This document shows, piece after piece, positions 15,707-23,865 of a DNA stretch of 32,667 bases; the first letter of the stretch is position 1, and each line of letters opens with the position of its first letter. The notes beneath the pieces were generated by a model, which was not told where the DNA came from, did no database searches, and was given only the letters and a program-made list of their open reading frames with translations. Made by a program: the position numbers and the translations under genes. This DNA comes from Gaiellales bacterium (GTDB lineage: Bacteria; Actinomycetota; Thermoleophilia; Gaiellales; JAICJC01). The DNA is taken from assembly GCA_036273515.1 (NCBI GenBank), contig DASUHM010000006.1, positions 1 through 32,667 of the forward strand, given 5' to 3'.

Positions 15707-16181
15707 GCAGCATCTTCGGCGTGGCGAGCCACAGGAGCACCGCGTCCGTGGCGTCGCCCCCCGGGGCGAGGGTGACGTCGAGGCAGGCGCACCCGGCCTT
15801 GCGCAGGTCGACGAACCCGAGCGGCCGGGTCGTGCACACCTGCTCCACGAGCTCGCTCAGCATCGGCTCGTGCCCGACGATCATGACGGTCTCCTCCGTG
15901 CGGACGGCGAGCGCCGAGAGCGCCGGCCCGGGGGGCCCGTCGGCGAGCTCCGCCATGACCTCGATCGGGCTGCCGAACGCCTCGGCGGCCGCGTCGGCGG
16001 TCTGGCGGGCGCGGGCCTTCGGGCTCGTCAGGATCACGTCGGGCGGGTCGGAGAACGCGGTCAGGCCGCGGGCGGCCTTGCGGGTGCGCTCGACCCCGTG
16101 CGGGGTCAGCACGCGCGAGGCGTCCGTGCCGTCTGCGGAGACGTCCTCGGCGATGCCGTGTCTGAAGACCAGGAGGCGCAC
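15687..16181 (-). CDS. sixA: SixA-type phosphohistidine phosphatase
   Basis: A 164-residue histidine-phosphatase-superfamily protein of SixA size. It begins MRLLVFRHGIAED, with the catalytic His8 in the RHG motif. LTSPKARARQTAD supplies the phosphate-binding Arg and Ser region, and VMIVGHEPMLSEL the second catalytic His. SixA removes phosphate from histidine phosphotransfer proteins or phosphotransferase components. The gene lies 2 bp after the CYTH-CHAD stop and overlaps the ChrA start by 20 bp. CHAD proteins bind polyphosphate, so linkage to a small phosphatase is suggestive of phosphate metabolism. The actual substrate is not known. Confidence 0.88.
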   Translation of the reverse strand: MRLLVFRHGIAEDVSADGTDASRVLTPHGVERTRKAARGLTAFSDPPDVILTSPKARARQTADAAAEAFGSPIEVMAELADGPPGPALSALAVRTEETVMIVGHEPMLSELVEQVCTTRPLGFVDLRKAGCACLDVTLAPGGDATDAVLLWLATPKMLRAAAHG

Positions 16182-16183
16182 GG

Positions 16184-17620
16184 CTACAGGAATACCCCAT
16201 CGGCGTCGCGTTCGAGGTCGCGCCAGGCCTTCGGATACGCGGCGCGGGCGGCGCGGCGGCGCTCGTGCTGGCGCTCGATGACCCGGCCGGCGGCGATCGC
16301 CTGGACGGCCGGAGCCCGCGCCGGGACGAGCGCCCGGATCCGGGCCTCGGCGACGGCGGCGTCCTGGTGGTCGCCGAGGACGTCCTGCAGCACCTTGGCG
16401 TCGCGGATCACGGCCGCGACCCCGCGGCCGACGGAGCGCTCGGCCAGCTCGGCGGCGTACCGGGCGCGCTTGACGGCGATCCGGGCGGCGTGCAGCTCCT
16501 CGTCGGGCGGGTTCTGACCGAGCGCCCGCATCGCCTTGCGCAGGCGGCGGAACTCGCGCGCGGCCAGATCGCGCAGCGACCGGCCGCTCTCGGCGAGCGG
16601 CGGCGACTTCGTGTCGGCGTCGAGCCGCTCGACCAGGGCGATGTAGCGGGGCTCGGCGAGGGCGGCGAGCATCGCGTCGCGATCGGCGGCCCGCTCCGCC
16701 TCGAGCTTGCGGACGAGGGCGAGGAACGCCTCTTCATCGGCGCCGCCGAGCGCCCCGGCGTCGGCCCGCAGGTGCTCGACCAGCACGTCCAGGTCGCGCA
16801 CCGGCCCGAGCGCGCCGCCGAGCCAGCCCACCTCGGCCCGCAGCTCGCGCACCCACTCGCTGTCGAGCAGCGGCCGGGCGGCGCGCAGGATGGCCCGCAT
16901 GCGCCGCGTCGCCACCCGCATCTGGTGCAGCTCCTCGGCGTCGCGGCCGAGGCGGGTGCCCGGGTCGTGGCCGACGATCGCGGCGTACTGGGCGCGCAGG
17001 GCGGCCGTCACGTGCTCCGCCGCGGACGCCGACCGGGCCGGCCGATCCGGCGGCTCCGGCGTCGGCAGGTCGAGCGCCTGGAAGAGCTTCGGCCGCAGGT
17101 CGGCCTCGACCGCCCCGGCCCGGCGCAGGCGGCGGACGATCCCGCGCAGGTCCGAGACGGTGCCGTCGACCAACTCGACCTCGAGCTCCTCGAAGCGGCG
17201 GGCGATGTGGCGGCCCTCGAACACGGCGACGCTGTCGACGACGACCTCGGCGATCGCCCGGCCGCCAGCGCGGACGAGCACGCCCGTGCGATTCGTCCGC
17301 AGGCGCGCCACCGGCACCGGCTTCACGCCGTGCAGGTGCGCGGTCAGGAGCGACATCACCTCGGCGGGCACGGCGCGCGCGCCGCCCTCGAACTCGAGCT
17401 CGAGCCGGTCCTCGCCGTGGGGCAGCTTCAGCTGCCAGGCGCCGCGGCCGCGCTCGACCCGATGGCGCAGCGTGATCCCCGCCGCCGCCAGCCGCAGACC
17501 GGGCGAATCGTGGTAGGTCGAGCTCAGCTCGCGCTCCGGGAGCGGCTCGCCCGGAAGGTGGGGCAGCAGGAACCCCGGCGGGGCGGTGAGCTTGCGCTCG
17601 CGCTCGAGCGTGGCTTTCAC
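16184..17620 (-). CDS. CYTH and CHAD domain protein
   Basis: A 478-residue protein. The N-terminal CYTH domain opens with KATLERERKL, matching the ExExK signature of triphosphate tunnel enzymes, and continues with STYHDSPGLRL, ITLRHRVERG, WQLKLP and ELEVELVDG. The C-terminal CHAD domain (about 215-478) is alpha-helical with conserved basic and His residues in EELHQMRVATRRMRAILRAARP and ELHAARIAVKRARYAAEL. CHAD binds inorganic polyphosphate; CYTH enzymes hydrolyse triphosphates. I prefer the GTG at 17620 because the CYTH motif begins there and a TACGAT box lies 6 nt upstream, whereas the longer start at 17680 would read through that promoter. First gene of the chain leading to SixA and ChrA. 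Confidence 0.9.
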   Translation of the reverse strand: MKATLERERKLTAPPGFLLPHLPGEPLPERELSSTYHDSPGLRLAAAGITLRHRVERGRGAWQLKLPHGEDRLELEFEGGARAVPAEVMSLLTAHLHGVKPVPVARLRTNRTGVLVRAGGRAIAEVVVDSVAVFEGRHIARRFEELEVELVDGTVSDLRGIVRRLRRAGAVEADLRPKLFQALDLPTPEPPDRPARSASAAEHVTAALRAQYAAIVGHDPGTRLGRDAEELHQMRVATRRMRAILRAARPLLDSEWVRELRAEVGWLGGALGPVRDLDVLVEHLRADAGALGGADEEAFLALVRKLEAERAADRDAMLAALAEPRYIALVERLDADTKSPPLAESGRSLRDLAAREFRRLRKAMRALGQNPPDEELHAARIAVKRARYAAELAERSVGRGVAAVIRDAKVLQDVLGDHQDAAVAEARIRALVPARAPAVQAIAAGRVIERQHERRRAARAAYPKAWRDLERDADGVFL

Positions 17621-17624
17621 GGCG

Positions 17625-17658
17625 CGATCGTACCAACGGGCCGATCGTCCCAACGGGG
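17625..17658. repeat. Two 17-bp tandem repeats carrying the CYTH-CHAD -10 box
   Basis: Two adjacent 17-bp units (17625-17641 and 17642-17658), of form CGATCGTnCCAACGGGn, match at 15 of 17 positions. The first includes TACGAT on the minus strand (17627-17632), 6 nt before the CYTH-CHAD GTG. The location suggests a duplicated operator or promoter element. Confidence 0.6.
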
Positions 17659-17682
17659 CGATTCCGCGCACCGGCGACATGG

Positions 17683-17688
17683 CAGAAT
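17683..17688 (+). promoter_or_regulatory. Candidate -10 box for the ParA-like gene
   Basis: CAGAAT ends 6 nt before the GTG at 17695, with no Shine-Dalgarno sequence between. This fits a leaderless transcript. Confidence 0.45.
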
Positions 17689-17694
17689 GGCGGC

Positions 17695-18576
17695 GTGCAC
17701 GTGATCGCGGTGGTGAACCGGAAGGGCGGGGTCGGCAAGACGACGACCGCCGTGAACCTGGCGGCGGCGATGGCGCTCGAGTCGCGCAGCGTGCTGCTCG
17801 TCGACCTCGATCCGCAGGGCTCGGCCGGCGTGGCGGTGGGCGTCCCGGTCGCCGCCGAGGACGGTGCGGGCGGGATGTTCCGGGGCAAGCCGCGCTGGTG
17901 GGCGCGGCGCTCGCCGGTGACGACGCTCGAGCGGCTCGGGGTCGTACCCGCCGATCCGCGGCTGGCGGCCGAGGAGGCCGCGGCCCACGGCGACGGCCAC
18001 CGCCGCGGCCGCTTCGGCGCCGCGCTCGCAGGGGCGAACGAGGAGTGGGAGGCGGTCGTCGTCGACACGCCGCCCGGCCTCGGCGGCCTCAGCGCGGCGG
18101 CGTTGCGCGCGGCCGATGCCGTCGTCATCCCGGCGGGGGCCGACTTCCTCTCGATCGACGCCCTCCAGGGCACCATCGAGGCCGTGCGCACGATCGAGCG
18201 CGACGCGGGCCGGCGGTACACGCCGCTCGTGCTCCTGCCGACGTTCGTCGACGCCCGCCGGCCGGGGGCGCTGGCCGCGACGGCGCTCATGCGCGAGCGC
18301 TTCGGCGACCTCGTCTCGCCCGCCCAGATCCCGCGCAGCGCCCGCCACGACACCGCCGCCCTGGCCGGATCGCCCGTGGTCGCGAGCTCGCCGCGGTCGT
18401 CGGCGGCGGCCGCCTACCGCATCGCCAGCGACGACCTCGTCGCCCGGCTGGGGCGAAAGCCGTCCAAGCGCCACGGCGCGCTCAAGACGTTCGTGCGCGC
18501 CGACATGCGCGAGGCGCTGCTCGAGATGCGCCGCCGCCGCCCCACCGAGGGCGAGGCGGCGGCCGACGGCACATAA
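17695..18576 (+). CDS. Orphan ParA/MinD-like Walker ATPase
   Basis: A 293-residue P-loop ATPase. The deviant Walker A NRKGGVGKTTTAVNLAAAM has Lys10 and Lys15, LLVDLDPQGSAG follows at about 35-46, and VVVDTPPGLGGLSAAAL is Walker B. These are features of ParA proteins that form ATP-dependent dimers on DNA or membranes to position chromosomes, plasmids or complexes. No ParB or parS-like partner is visible nearby, so it may position another cargo or act in trans with chromosomal ParB. The C-terminal tail is Arg-rich (ALLEMRRRRPTEGEA), possibly DNA- or polyanion-binding. It is divergent from the CYTH-CHAD gene. GTG start at 17695. Confidence 0.87.
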   Translation: MHVIAVVNRKGGVGKTTTAVNLAAAMALESRSVLLVDLDPQGSAGVAVGVPVAAEDGAGGMFRGKPRWWARRSPVTTLERLGVVPADPRLAAEEAAAHGDGHRRGRFGAALAGANEEWEAVVVDTPPGLGGLSAAALRAADAVVIPAGADFLSIDALQGTIEAVRTIERDAGRRYTPLVLLPTFVDARRPGALAATALMRERFGDLVSPAQIPRSARHDTAALAGSPVVASSPRSSAAAAYRIASDDLVARLGRKPSKRHGALKTFVRADMREALLEMRRRRPTEGEAAADGT

Positions 18577-18577
18577 C

Positions 18578-18605
18578 CGGGGTCTGACCCCGAACGGATC
18601 CCGTT
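18578..18605. terminator. Paired hairpins between convergent genes
   Basis: CGGGGT/ACCCCG around CTG (18578-18592) is followed directly by AACGG/CCGTT around ATC (18593-18605). The second hairpin overlaps the stop codon of the phosphoesterase gene. They likely terminate transcripts from both sides. Confidence 0.6.
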
Positions 18606-19509
18606 ACAGGTGGAATGGGATCCGAAGGCCCTTCACGAAGCAGGCCGCGCCCACGCACGGCAGGTGCAGCATCGACTCCCACGACCGCAGGGCGCTGAAG
18701 TGGTTCAGCGGCCGCAGCACCACGTGCCGCGGGGTCGACGGCGAGATGACGATGAACGGGAGCGGCGTCTCGACGTCCCCCGTCTGCGACGAGGAGTCGA
18801 ACCAGATGAACACGGCCGTGTGCCCGCGCGTGTACGGCGCCCGGTGCAGCAGCCCGTGCGTGCCGCCCAGGAACGCCTGCAGCCATGCGCTGGCCTGGGC
18901 CGGCGTGCCGTCGTGCATGTCGTGCTGCAGGTTCGGCACGATCCAGGTGAACTTCCGCCGCAGCTTGATCCGGGTTGCCGGGAGCGGCGCCACGTCCACT
19001 CGGCAGGTCGCCTGCGGGATACGCGTGTAGTAGAGCGCCGGCGCGTGCCGAGAGACGTAGAGCCCGGTGTTCCCCCGATAGCACGGCCGCGGCATGGACT
19101 CGCCGAGCAGGCGCCAATTGCGCCCGCCCAGCTGGCTGAAGATATTGGCCCGCGTGCTCTGACAGCCGGGCCCCGGCAGGCAGTCGGCCGTCGTCACGGT
19201 GCGGCCGCCGGTGGCCCCGAGGTAGTTCGGCAGGCTGCGCGGGAAGTGCACCGCCCGGTAGTCGACGGCTGACCCGCACTTGGACGCCAGCGTCTTGAAG
19301 TAGCTGGGTGGCGCCTCGCGGCCGAGAATGTCCTTGTAGGAGTGGTTCTCGAACGCGATCACGACGATGTGCCGCCAGGACGGGTGCCGGCTGACGTGGC
19401 CGCACGGTGAGCTTGCAAATGCGCGCCCCGGCGCGGCCAGCGCGACGGCGGATGTTGCCGCGAGCGCAGCCGCCGCCACGCAGGCGAGCAGCATCGGACG
19501 ACGATGCAT
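18604..19509 (-). CDS. Secreted phosphoesterase (PF04185-like acid phosphatase/phospholipase C family)
   Basis: From the ATG at 19509 the product has 301 residues. It starts with a signal peptide (MHRRPMLLACVAAAALAATSA, AxA-type site near PGRAFA). The mature part opens with HIVVIAFENHSYKDILG; Glu54, Asn55 and His56 form the ENHS metal-binding motif of PF04185 phosphoesterases. SLPNYLGATGG and the later IVPNLQHDMHDG and FIWFDSSSQTGD segments also fit. Such enzymes hydrolyse phosphate mono- or diesters outside the cell. Several cysteines suggest disulphides. A longer start at 19554 precedes no signal-like sequence and would include the promoter. A TTGCGT-N16-TATGGT promoter lies upstream. It converges on the ParA-like gene. 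Confidence 0.8.
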   Translation of the reverse strand: MHRRPMLLACVAAAALAATSAVALAAPGRAFASSPCGHVSRHPSWRHIVVIAFENHSYKDILGREAPPSYFKTLASKCGSAVDYRAVHFPRSLPNYLGATGGRTVTTADCLPGPGCQSTRANIFSQLGGRNWRLLGESMPRPCYRGNTGLYVSRHAPALYYTRIPQATCRVDVAPLPATRIKLRRKFTWIVPNLQHDMHDGTPAQASAWLQAFLGGTHGLLHRAPYTRGHTAVFIWFDSSSQTGDVETPLPFIVISPSTPRHVVLRPLNHFSALRSWESMLHLPCVGAACFVKGLRIPFHL

Positions 19510-19536
19510 GATTGGACCCCCTACCCCTCGTTGCCT

Positions 19537-19548
19537 GCCCGCGCGGGC
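19537..19548. promoter_or_regulatory. Perfect palindrome at the phosphoesterase transcription start region
   Basis: GCCCGC joined to GCGGGC makes a 12-bp perfect palindrome just downstream of the predicted -10 box on the minus strand. It may bind a regulator; nothing else supports that. Confidence 0.35.
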
Positions 19549-19549
19549 C

Positions 19550-19577
19550 ACCATAGCGCCCGGAGATTGGAACGCAA
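19550..19577 (-). promoter_or_regulatory. Promoter of the secreted phosphoesterase gene
   Basis: On the minus strand TTGCGT (19577-19572) and TATGGT (19555-19550) are 16 bp apart, a good sigma-70-type match about 40 bp before the ATG. Confidence 0.55.
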
Positions 19578-19582
19578 GCGGC

Positions 19583-19616
19583 TATGCTCGCCGCAGAATT
19601 CTCACGATCGAGGAGG
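19583..19616 (+). promoter_or_regulatory. -10 box and ribosome-binding site of the class III aminotransferase gene
   Basis: TATGCT at 19583-19588 is a likely -10 box. GAGGAGG at 19610-19616, 8 nt before the ATG at 19625, is the strongest Shine-Dalgarno match in this part of the window and fixes that start. Confidence 0.6.
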
Positions 19617-19624
19617 CGTTCCAG

Positions 19625-20953
19625 ATGGCGACGGTGCACGAGGGCGTCGATGCTCTGCGGGAGGCCGCGGGCAGGGAGTGGTTGTCGTGGACGCGGATGG
19701 CGGACTTCGACGGCGCGGCTCCGCCCATCCTGGTCGGAGGCGAGGGCCCCTACGTCATCGAGGCGGACGGCACCCGGCTGCTCGACGCGATGTCCGGCCT
19801 CTTCACGACGCAGATCGGCTACTCGCACGGCGCCGAGCTCGGCGAAGCCGCCAAGCGGCAGCTGGAGTCGTTCGGCTTCTACCCCAACTGGGCGGCGACC
19901 TCCCCGGCGCCGGTGGAGCTCACCCGCCGGGTCACCGACCTCGCCCCCGAGAACCTGACCCGCGCGTTCTTCACGTCGGGCGGCTCGGAGGCGGTCGAGT
20001 CGGCACTGAAGCTCGTGCGCCAGCACTGGCTGGGCCGGGGCGAGCCGCTGCGGCGCAAGGTGATCGCCCGCCGCGGCGCCTACCACGGCTGCACGCTCGG
20101 CGCGCTCTCGCTCACGGGCATCCCGGCCGCGCGCGCGCCGTTCGAGCCGCTGTTCGGCGACGTCCGCCACGCGGAGAACACCGACCGGCGCAACTACCGC
20201 CAGGCCGTCACCGAGGAGGAGTGGGCCGACGCGGCGGTGACCGCGATCGAGCGCACCATCGTCGCCGAAGGCGCGCACACCGTCGCGGCCGTGGTCGTCG
20301 AGCCCGTGCAGAACGCGGGCGGCTGCCTCGCCCCGCCGCCGGGCTATCCGCAGCGGCTGCGGGAGCTGTGCGACCGCCACGGCATCCTGCTCTGGTGCGA
20401 CGAGGTCATCACCGGGTTCGGCCGGCTGGGCGCCTGGTTCGGCTCCGAGCGGCTCGGGTTCGACGCCGACATCGTCACGTTCGCCAAGGGCGTCACGTCC
20501 GGCCAGGCGCCGCTCGGCGGCGTCCTCTTCACGGACGAGGTGGCCACGCCGCTGCTCGACCAGAAGGCCGTCTACGCGCACGGCTTCACGTTCGGCGGCC
20601 ACCCGCTCTCGTGCGCCGTGGCGCTGGCGAACCTCGACATCATGGAGCGGCTGGACGTGCTCGCGAACGTCCGCGCGCTCGAGGATCACCTCGGCAGCGT
20701 GCTTGATGAGGTCGCGAGCGGCTCGCCGATCGTCGTCGAGGCCCGCGGCTTCGGCTTCTTCCGCGCGATCGAGCTGCGCGACGCCGGCATCCTCGCCGCC
20801 GCCCGCGACGCGATCCGGGCGGAGGGCGTGATCGTCCGCCTGGACGACCGCGTCAACCCGTGCCTGGCGATCTCGCCGCCGCTGATCTGCACGAAGGAGC
20901 AGATCGACGAGGTGGGCGCCGGCATCGCCGCCGGCCTGCGCCGGGTGGCGTAA
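19625..20953 (+). CDS. Class III (omega-amino acid:pyruvate type) PLP aminotransferase
   Basis: A 442-residue fold-type I aminotransferase of the aspartate aminotransferase family/omega-transaminase group. FFTSGGSEAVESALKL (115-130) binds cofactor phosphate, and LLWCDEVITGFGRLG supplies Asp259 for the pyridine nitrogen. IVTFAKGVTSGQAPLGG contains the Schiff-base Lys288, and FTFGGHPLSCAVALAN is the conserved dimer-interface loop. Such enzymes transaminate beta-alanine, taurine, putrescine, GABA or similar amines; the substrate cannot be chosen here. The ATG at 19625 is set by a strong ribosome-binding site; the longer reading from 19367 runs antisense through the phosphoesterase gene. It converges on the TrpB2 gene across a strong terminator. 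Confidence 0.9.
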   Translation: MATVHEGVDALREAAGREWLSWTRMADFDGAAPPILVGGEGPYVIEADGTRLLDAMSGLFTTQIGYSHGAELGEAAKRQLESFGFYPNWAATSPAPVELTRRVTDLAPENLTRAFFTSGGSEAVESALKLVRQHWLGRGEPLRRKVIARRGAYHGCTLGALSLTGIPAARAPFEPLFGDVRHAENTDRRNYRQAVTEEEWADAAVTAIERTIVAEGAHTVAAVVVEPVQNAGGCLAPPPGYPQRLRELCDRHGILLWCDEVITGFGRLGAWFGSERLGFDADIVTFAKGVTSGQAPLGGVLFTDEVATPLLDQKAVYAHGFTFGGHPLSCAVALANLDIMERLDVLANVRALEDHLGSVLDEVASGSPIVVEARGFGFFRAIELRDAGILAAARDAIRAEGVIVRLDDRVNPCLAISPPLICTKEQIDEVGAGIAAGLRRVA

Positions 20954-20958
20954 GCCTC

Positions 20959-20995
20959 GGGGCCTGGCCCCGCCGTGAAGGCGGGGCCAGGCCCC
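20959..20995. terminator. Strong bidirectional terminator hairpin
   Basis: Two perfectly complementary 16-nt arms (20959-20974 and 20980-20995, GGGGCCTGGCCCCGCC and its complement) flank a 5-nt GTGAA loop. It fills the 49-bp gap between two convergent stops. Confidence 0.8.
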
Positions 20996-21002
20996 AGCTT
21001 CC

Positions 21003-22376
21003 CTAAACCGTCGCCGGCTTCGGCAGCGGCTCGATCGCGCGCAGCGCCCGCTCGATCTCGTCCTCGGGCATCTCGTGGTCTTCCAGCCGGCCGTGCAGGT
21101 AGGCGTCGTAGGCGGCCATGTCGAAGTGGCCGTGGCCGGAGAGGTTGAACAGGATCACCTGCTCGGTCCCGGCCTCGTCCGCCCGGCGGGCGGCGTCGGC
21201 GACGCCCTTGATCGCGTGAGCGGTTTCCGGCGCAGGCACGATCCCCTCCGAGCGGGCGAACTTCACCGCCGCCTCGAAGACGTCGTTCTGGCGGTAGGCC
21301 TCGGCCCGCAGGAGCCCGTCCAGCATGAGCTGGGAGACGATCGGCGCGGCGCCGTGGTAGCGCAGGCCGCCGGCGTGGATGCCCGGCGGGATGAAGTCGT
21401 GCCCGAGCGTGTGCATGGCCACCAGCGGCGTCAGCTGGGCGGTGTCGCCGAAGTCGTAGGCGAACGGCCCGCGCGTGAGCGTGGGGCACGAGGCCGGCTC
21501 GCAGGCGATCACCTCGATGTCGGCGCCGGCGATCTTGTCGCGGATGAACGGCAGGGCCAGGCCGGAGAAGTTCGAGCCGCCGCCGACGCAGCCGACCACC
21601 ACGTCGACGCCGCTCTCGCCGGCGAGGTCGAGCTGGCGGTGCGCCTCCTGGCCGATCACGGTCTGGTGCAGCAGGACATGGTTCAGCACCGAGCCGAGCG
21701 CGTAGCTCGTGTCGTCGTGCGTAGCGGCGTCCTCGACCGCCTCGGAGATCGCCATGCCGAGGCTGCCCGGCGAGTCGGGGTGGCGCCCGAGCATCGCCCT
21801 GCCCGCGTTCGTATCGGGCGACGGGCTGGGCACGACCGAGGCGCCCCACGTCTCCATCATCATCCGCCGGTACGGCTTCTGGTCGTAGGAGACGCGCACC
21901 ATGTAGACCTTGCACTCGAGGCCGAACGCCTCGCACGCGAACGCCATCGAGCTGCCCCACTGGCCGGCGCCCGTCTCGGTGGCGATCCGGCGGCGGCCGG
22001 CGCGGGCGTTGTAGAACGCCTGCGCGACGGCGGTGTTCGGCTTGTGCGACCCGGCCGGCGAGACGCCCTCGTACTTGTAGTAGATCCGCGACCGCGTCCC
22101 CAGGGCGCGCTCGAGCCGATGCGCCCGGTAGAGCGGCGTCGGCCGCCACAGCCGCAGGACGTCGACGACCTCCTCCGGGATCGAGATCTCGGCGTCGGTC
22201 GAGACCTCCTGCAGGATCAGGTCCATCGGGAAGAGCGGGGCGAGGTCGTCCGGGCCGATCGGCTGGCCCGTGCCGGGGTGCAGCGGGGGCTGCGGCGGCG
22301 ACGGGGCGTCGGCGAGGACGTTGTACCAGGAGCGCGGCATGTCGCGCTCGTGCAGCAGGATCTTGGTGTCGGCCAT
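21003..22376 (-). CDS. TrpB2-type PLP enzyme (tryptophan synthase beta-like)
   Basis: A 457-residue fold-type II PLP enzyme. It has the long N-terminal extension of the TrpB2 group ([30 protein letters not shown]), GRPTPLYRA-like [14 protein letters not shown], and [16 protein letters not shown] with the catalytic Lys112. TGAGQWGSS and [10 protein letters not shown] (phosphate-binding loop) complete the set. TrpB2 enzymes make tryptophan from indole and serine, or act on related substrates, often without TrpA. There is no other trp gene in the window. The ATG follows AGGAG at suitable spacing. It lies 55 bp after the diguanylate cyclase gene on the same strand, so they may share a transcript. 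Role in tryptophan synthesis versus indole scavenging is open. Confidence 0.92.
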   Translation of the reverse strand: MADTKILLHERDMPRSWYNVLADAPSPPQPPLHPGTGQPIGPDDLAPLFPMDLILQEVSTDAEISIPEEVVDVLRLWRPTPLYRAHRLERALGTRSRIYYKYEGVSPAGSHKPNTAVAQAFYNARAGRRRIATETGAGQWGSSMAFACEAFGLECKVYMVRVSYDQKPYRRMMMETWGASVVPSPSPDTNAGRAMLGRHPDSPGSLGMAISEAVEDAATHDDTSYALGSVLNHVLLHQTVIGQEAHRQLDLAGESGVDVVVGCVGGGSNFSGLALPFIRDKIAGADIEVIACEPASCPTLTRGPFAYDFGDTAQLTPLVAMHTLGHDFIPPGIHAGGLRYHGAAPIVSQLMLDGLLRAEAYRQNDVFEAAVKFARSEGIVPAPETAHAIKGVADAARRADEAGTEQVILFNLSGHGHFDMAAYDAYLHGRLEDHEMPEDEIERALRAIEPLPKPATV

Positions 22377-22431
22377 GGCGGTCTCCTGCGGTCAGCGGTG
22401 ACGGACGCCGCCTCCCGGCGGCCGCACGATC

Positions 22432-23745
22432 TTACGCCGACAGCTGCTTCAGGTACCGCTTGTGCACGTACATGGCCTGGTCGGCGCGCTCGACGAGCTC
22501 GTCGGCCGTCGTCGCCGGCGGGCTCATCGCCGTGCCGACGGCGGCGCCGACCCGCGCGACCGTCCGGGCGATCGAGAACGACGGCGCGAACACCTTCACG
22601 ATCCGCTGCTTCATCAGGTCGATGACGCGCGCAGCCGCAGCAGCCGGGAGCAGCGGCAGCAGGATGACGAACTCGTCGCCGCCCACCCGGAAGACGGGAT
22701 CGCTCGTGCGCACGACGCTCACGAGCCGCTGCGCGGCCAGCTGCAGGAGGGCGTCGCCCGCGGCGTGGCCGAGGGTGTCGTTCACCTCCTTGAAGCCGTT
22801 CAGGTCGCAGTAGAGCATCCCCAGCACGTGGTCTGGCCGGCGCCGCTCGAGCTCCTCGGCGAGGCGACGCCCGAACGCCGCCCGGTTGGGCAGGCCGGTG
22901 AGCTCGTCGTGGCTCGCGTCGTGCAGCGCCCGCTGCTCGCGCCGGCGCATGGCGGTGATGTCGGTGAGGACGACGACGCGGGCGAGCTCCCCGTGGAAGC
23001 GCGCCTCACGCACCTGAGTCGAGTACCAGCGGCGGGTGCCGCTGCGATGCATGCCCTCGATCTCGAAATCTCCGGTGACGTCCTGGGCCAGCCGCTCGGC
23101 GGCGAGGGCGAGCGACTCCGGTGCGATGTAGTCCTCGGGACGCAGGCCGACGGCCTCCTCCGGCGACCATCCGAACTGCTCGCAGAACGCCCGGTTGACC
23201 TCGACGATGACGCCGCCGGCGCGGACGATCACGGAGTCGCGCGAGGCCTCCGAGAGCAGCCGGAACCGCTCCTCGGACTCGCGCGCCTCCTCCTCGGCCC
23301 GCTTCATCGCGGTGACGTCGGTCTCGACGCCGCGCACCCGGCGCCGGCCGCTGTGGTCGGTCGTCAGCCGGGCGACGCTCGAGAGCCACACCACCGCGCC
23401 GGTCGTGCTGAGCGCGCGATAGGTGACGCGGGCGGCGCCACGGGTGAGCACCTCCTGCTCCGAGGCCAGGAAGGCCGCTCGGTCGTCCGGGTGGACGATC
23501 TGCGTGCTCCAGAACTCCGGCTCGGCCACCATGTCCATCGGGTCGTAGCCGAGCAGGTCGTGGACGCGGTCGTTGACGAACTCGATGGTGAACGTGTCGG
23601 CGTCGGCCTGCCACACGATCGAGTCGATGTCGCTCAGGAGGTCGAACAGGAACCCGCCGATGTCGCCCGTGAACGAGATCGGCACCGACGCCCGCCGCTG
23701 CGGGGTCGGCGCTCGGTACTCCTCTGCGGGATCGATCGAATCCAT
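22432..23745 (-). CDS. PAS-PAS-GGDEF diguanylate cyclase
   Basis: A 437-residue cytoplasmic signalling protein that should make c-di-GMP from GTP. The first PAS/PAC unit (about 35-150) has IEFVNDRVHDLLGY and HPDDRAAF; the second (about 158-268) has VNRAFCEQFGWSPEEAVGL. The GGDEF domain (about 275-437) starts ALHDASHDELTGLPNRAAF. GGDEF is intact at 355-359, and RTSD at 346-349, five residues before it, is a proper RxxD inhibitory site, so the enzyme should be active and product-inhibited. There is no membrane segment or EAL domain. The PAS ligand is unknown. c-di-GMP often controls exopolysaccharide output, so a link with the EPS locus is plausible but not shown. Confidence 0.93.
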   Translation of the reverse strand: MDSIDPAEEYRAPTPQRRASVPISFTGDIGGFLFDLLSDIDSIVWQADADTFTIEFVNDRVHDLLGYDPMDMVAEPEFWSTQIVHPDDRAAFLASEQEVLTRGAARVTYRALSTTGAVVWLSSVARLTTDHSGRRRVRGVETDVTAMKRAEEEARESEERFRLLSEASRDSVIVRAGGVIVEVNRAFCEQFGWSPEEAVGLRPEDYIAPESLALAAERLAQDVTGDFEIEGMHRSGTRRWYSTQVREARFHGELARVVVLTDITAMRRREQRALHDASHDELTGLPNRAAFGRRLAEELERRRPDHVLGMLYCDLNGFKEVNDTLGHAAGDALLQLAAQRLVSVVRTSDPVFRVGGDEFVILLPLLPAAAAARVIDLMKQRIVKVFAPSFSIARTVARVGAAVGTAMSPPATTADELVERADQAMYVHKRYLKQLSA

Positions 23746-23813
23746 GGGGGCACAGGTCCGTCGCCGGTTTTATCGGCGCTGCGCGCCCGCGCTTGACCGC
23801 TCCCGCAAACGAA

Positions 23814-23839
23814 TCGGGGCCCCGCGAACGGGGCCCCGA
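23814..23839. terminator. Terminator hairpin after the secreted beta-propeller gene
   Basis: TCGGGGCCCCG and CGGGGCCCCGA are perfect 11-bp arms around a CGAA loop, 27 bp beyond the stop at 23866. No T-tract follows on the minus strand. Confidence 0.7.
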
Positions 23840-23865
23840 GTGTGGCGCTCATGCGTCGTTGCTGC

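Noticed and set aside
17695-18576. ParA-like gene as part of a plasmid or integrated element
   Set aside because: No ParB, origin, integrase or change in base composition accompanies it, so an element is not supported.
18482-20689. 735-residue open frame on the minus strand
   Set aside because: It runs antisense through the class III aminotransferase and across the phosphoesterase and terminators. The product is Arg/Ala-rich with no motif; the other frames carry clear catalytic residues.
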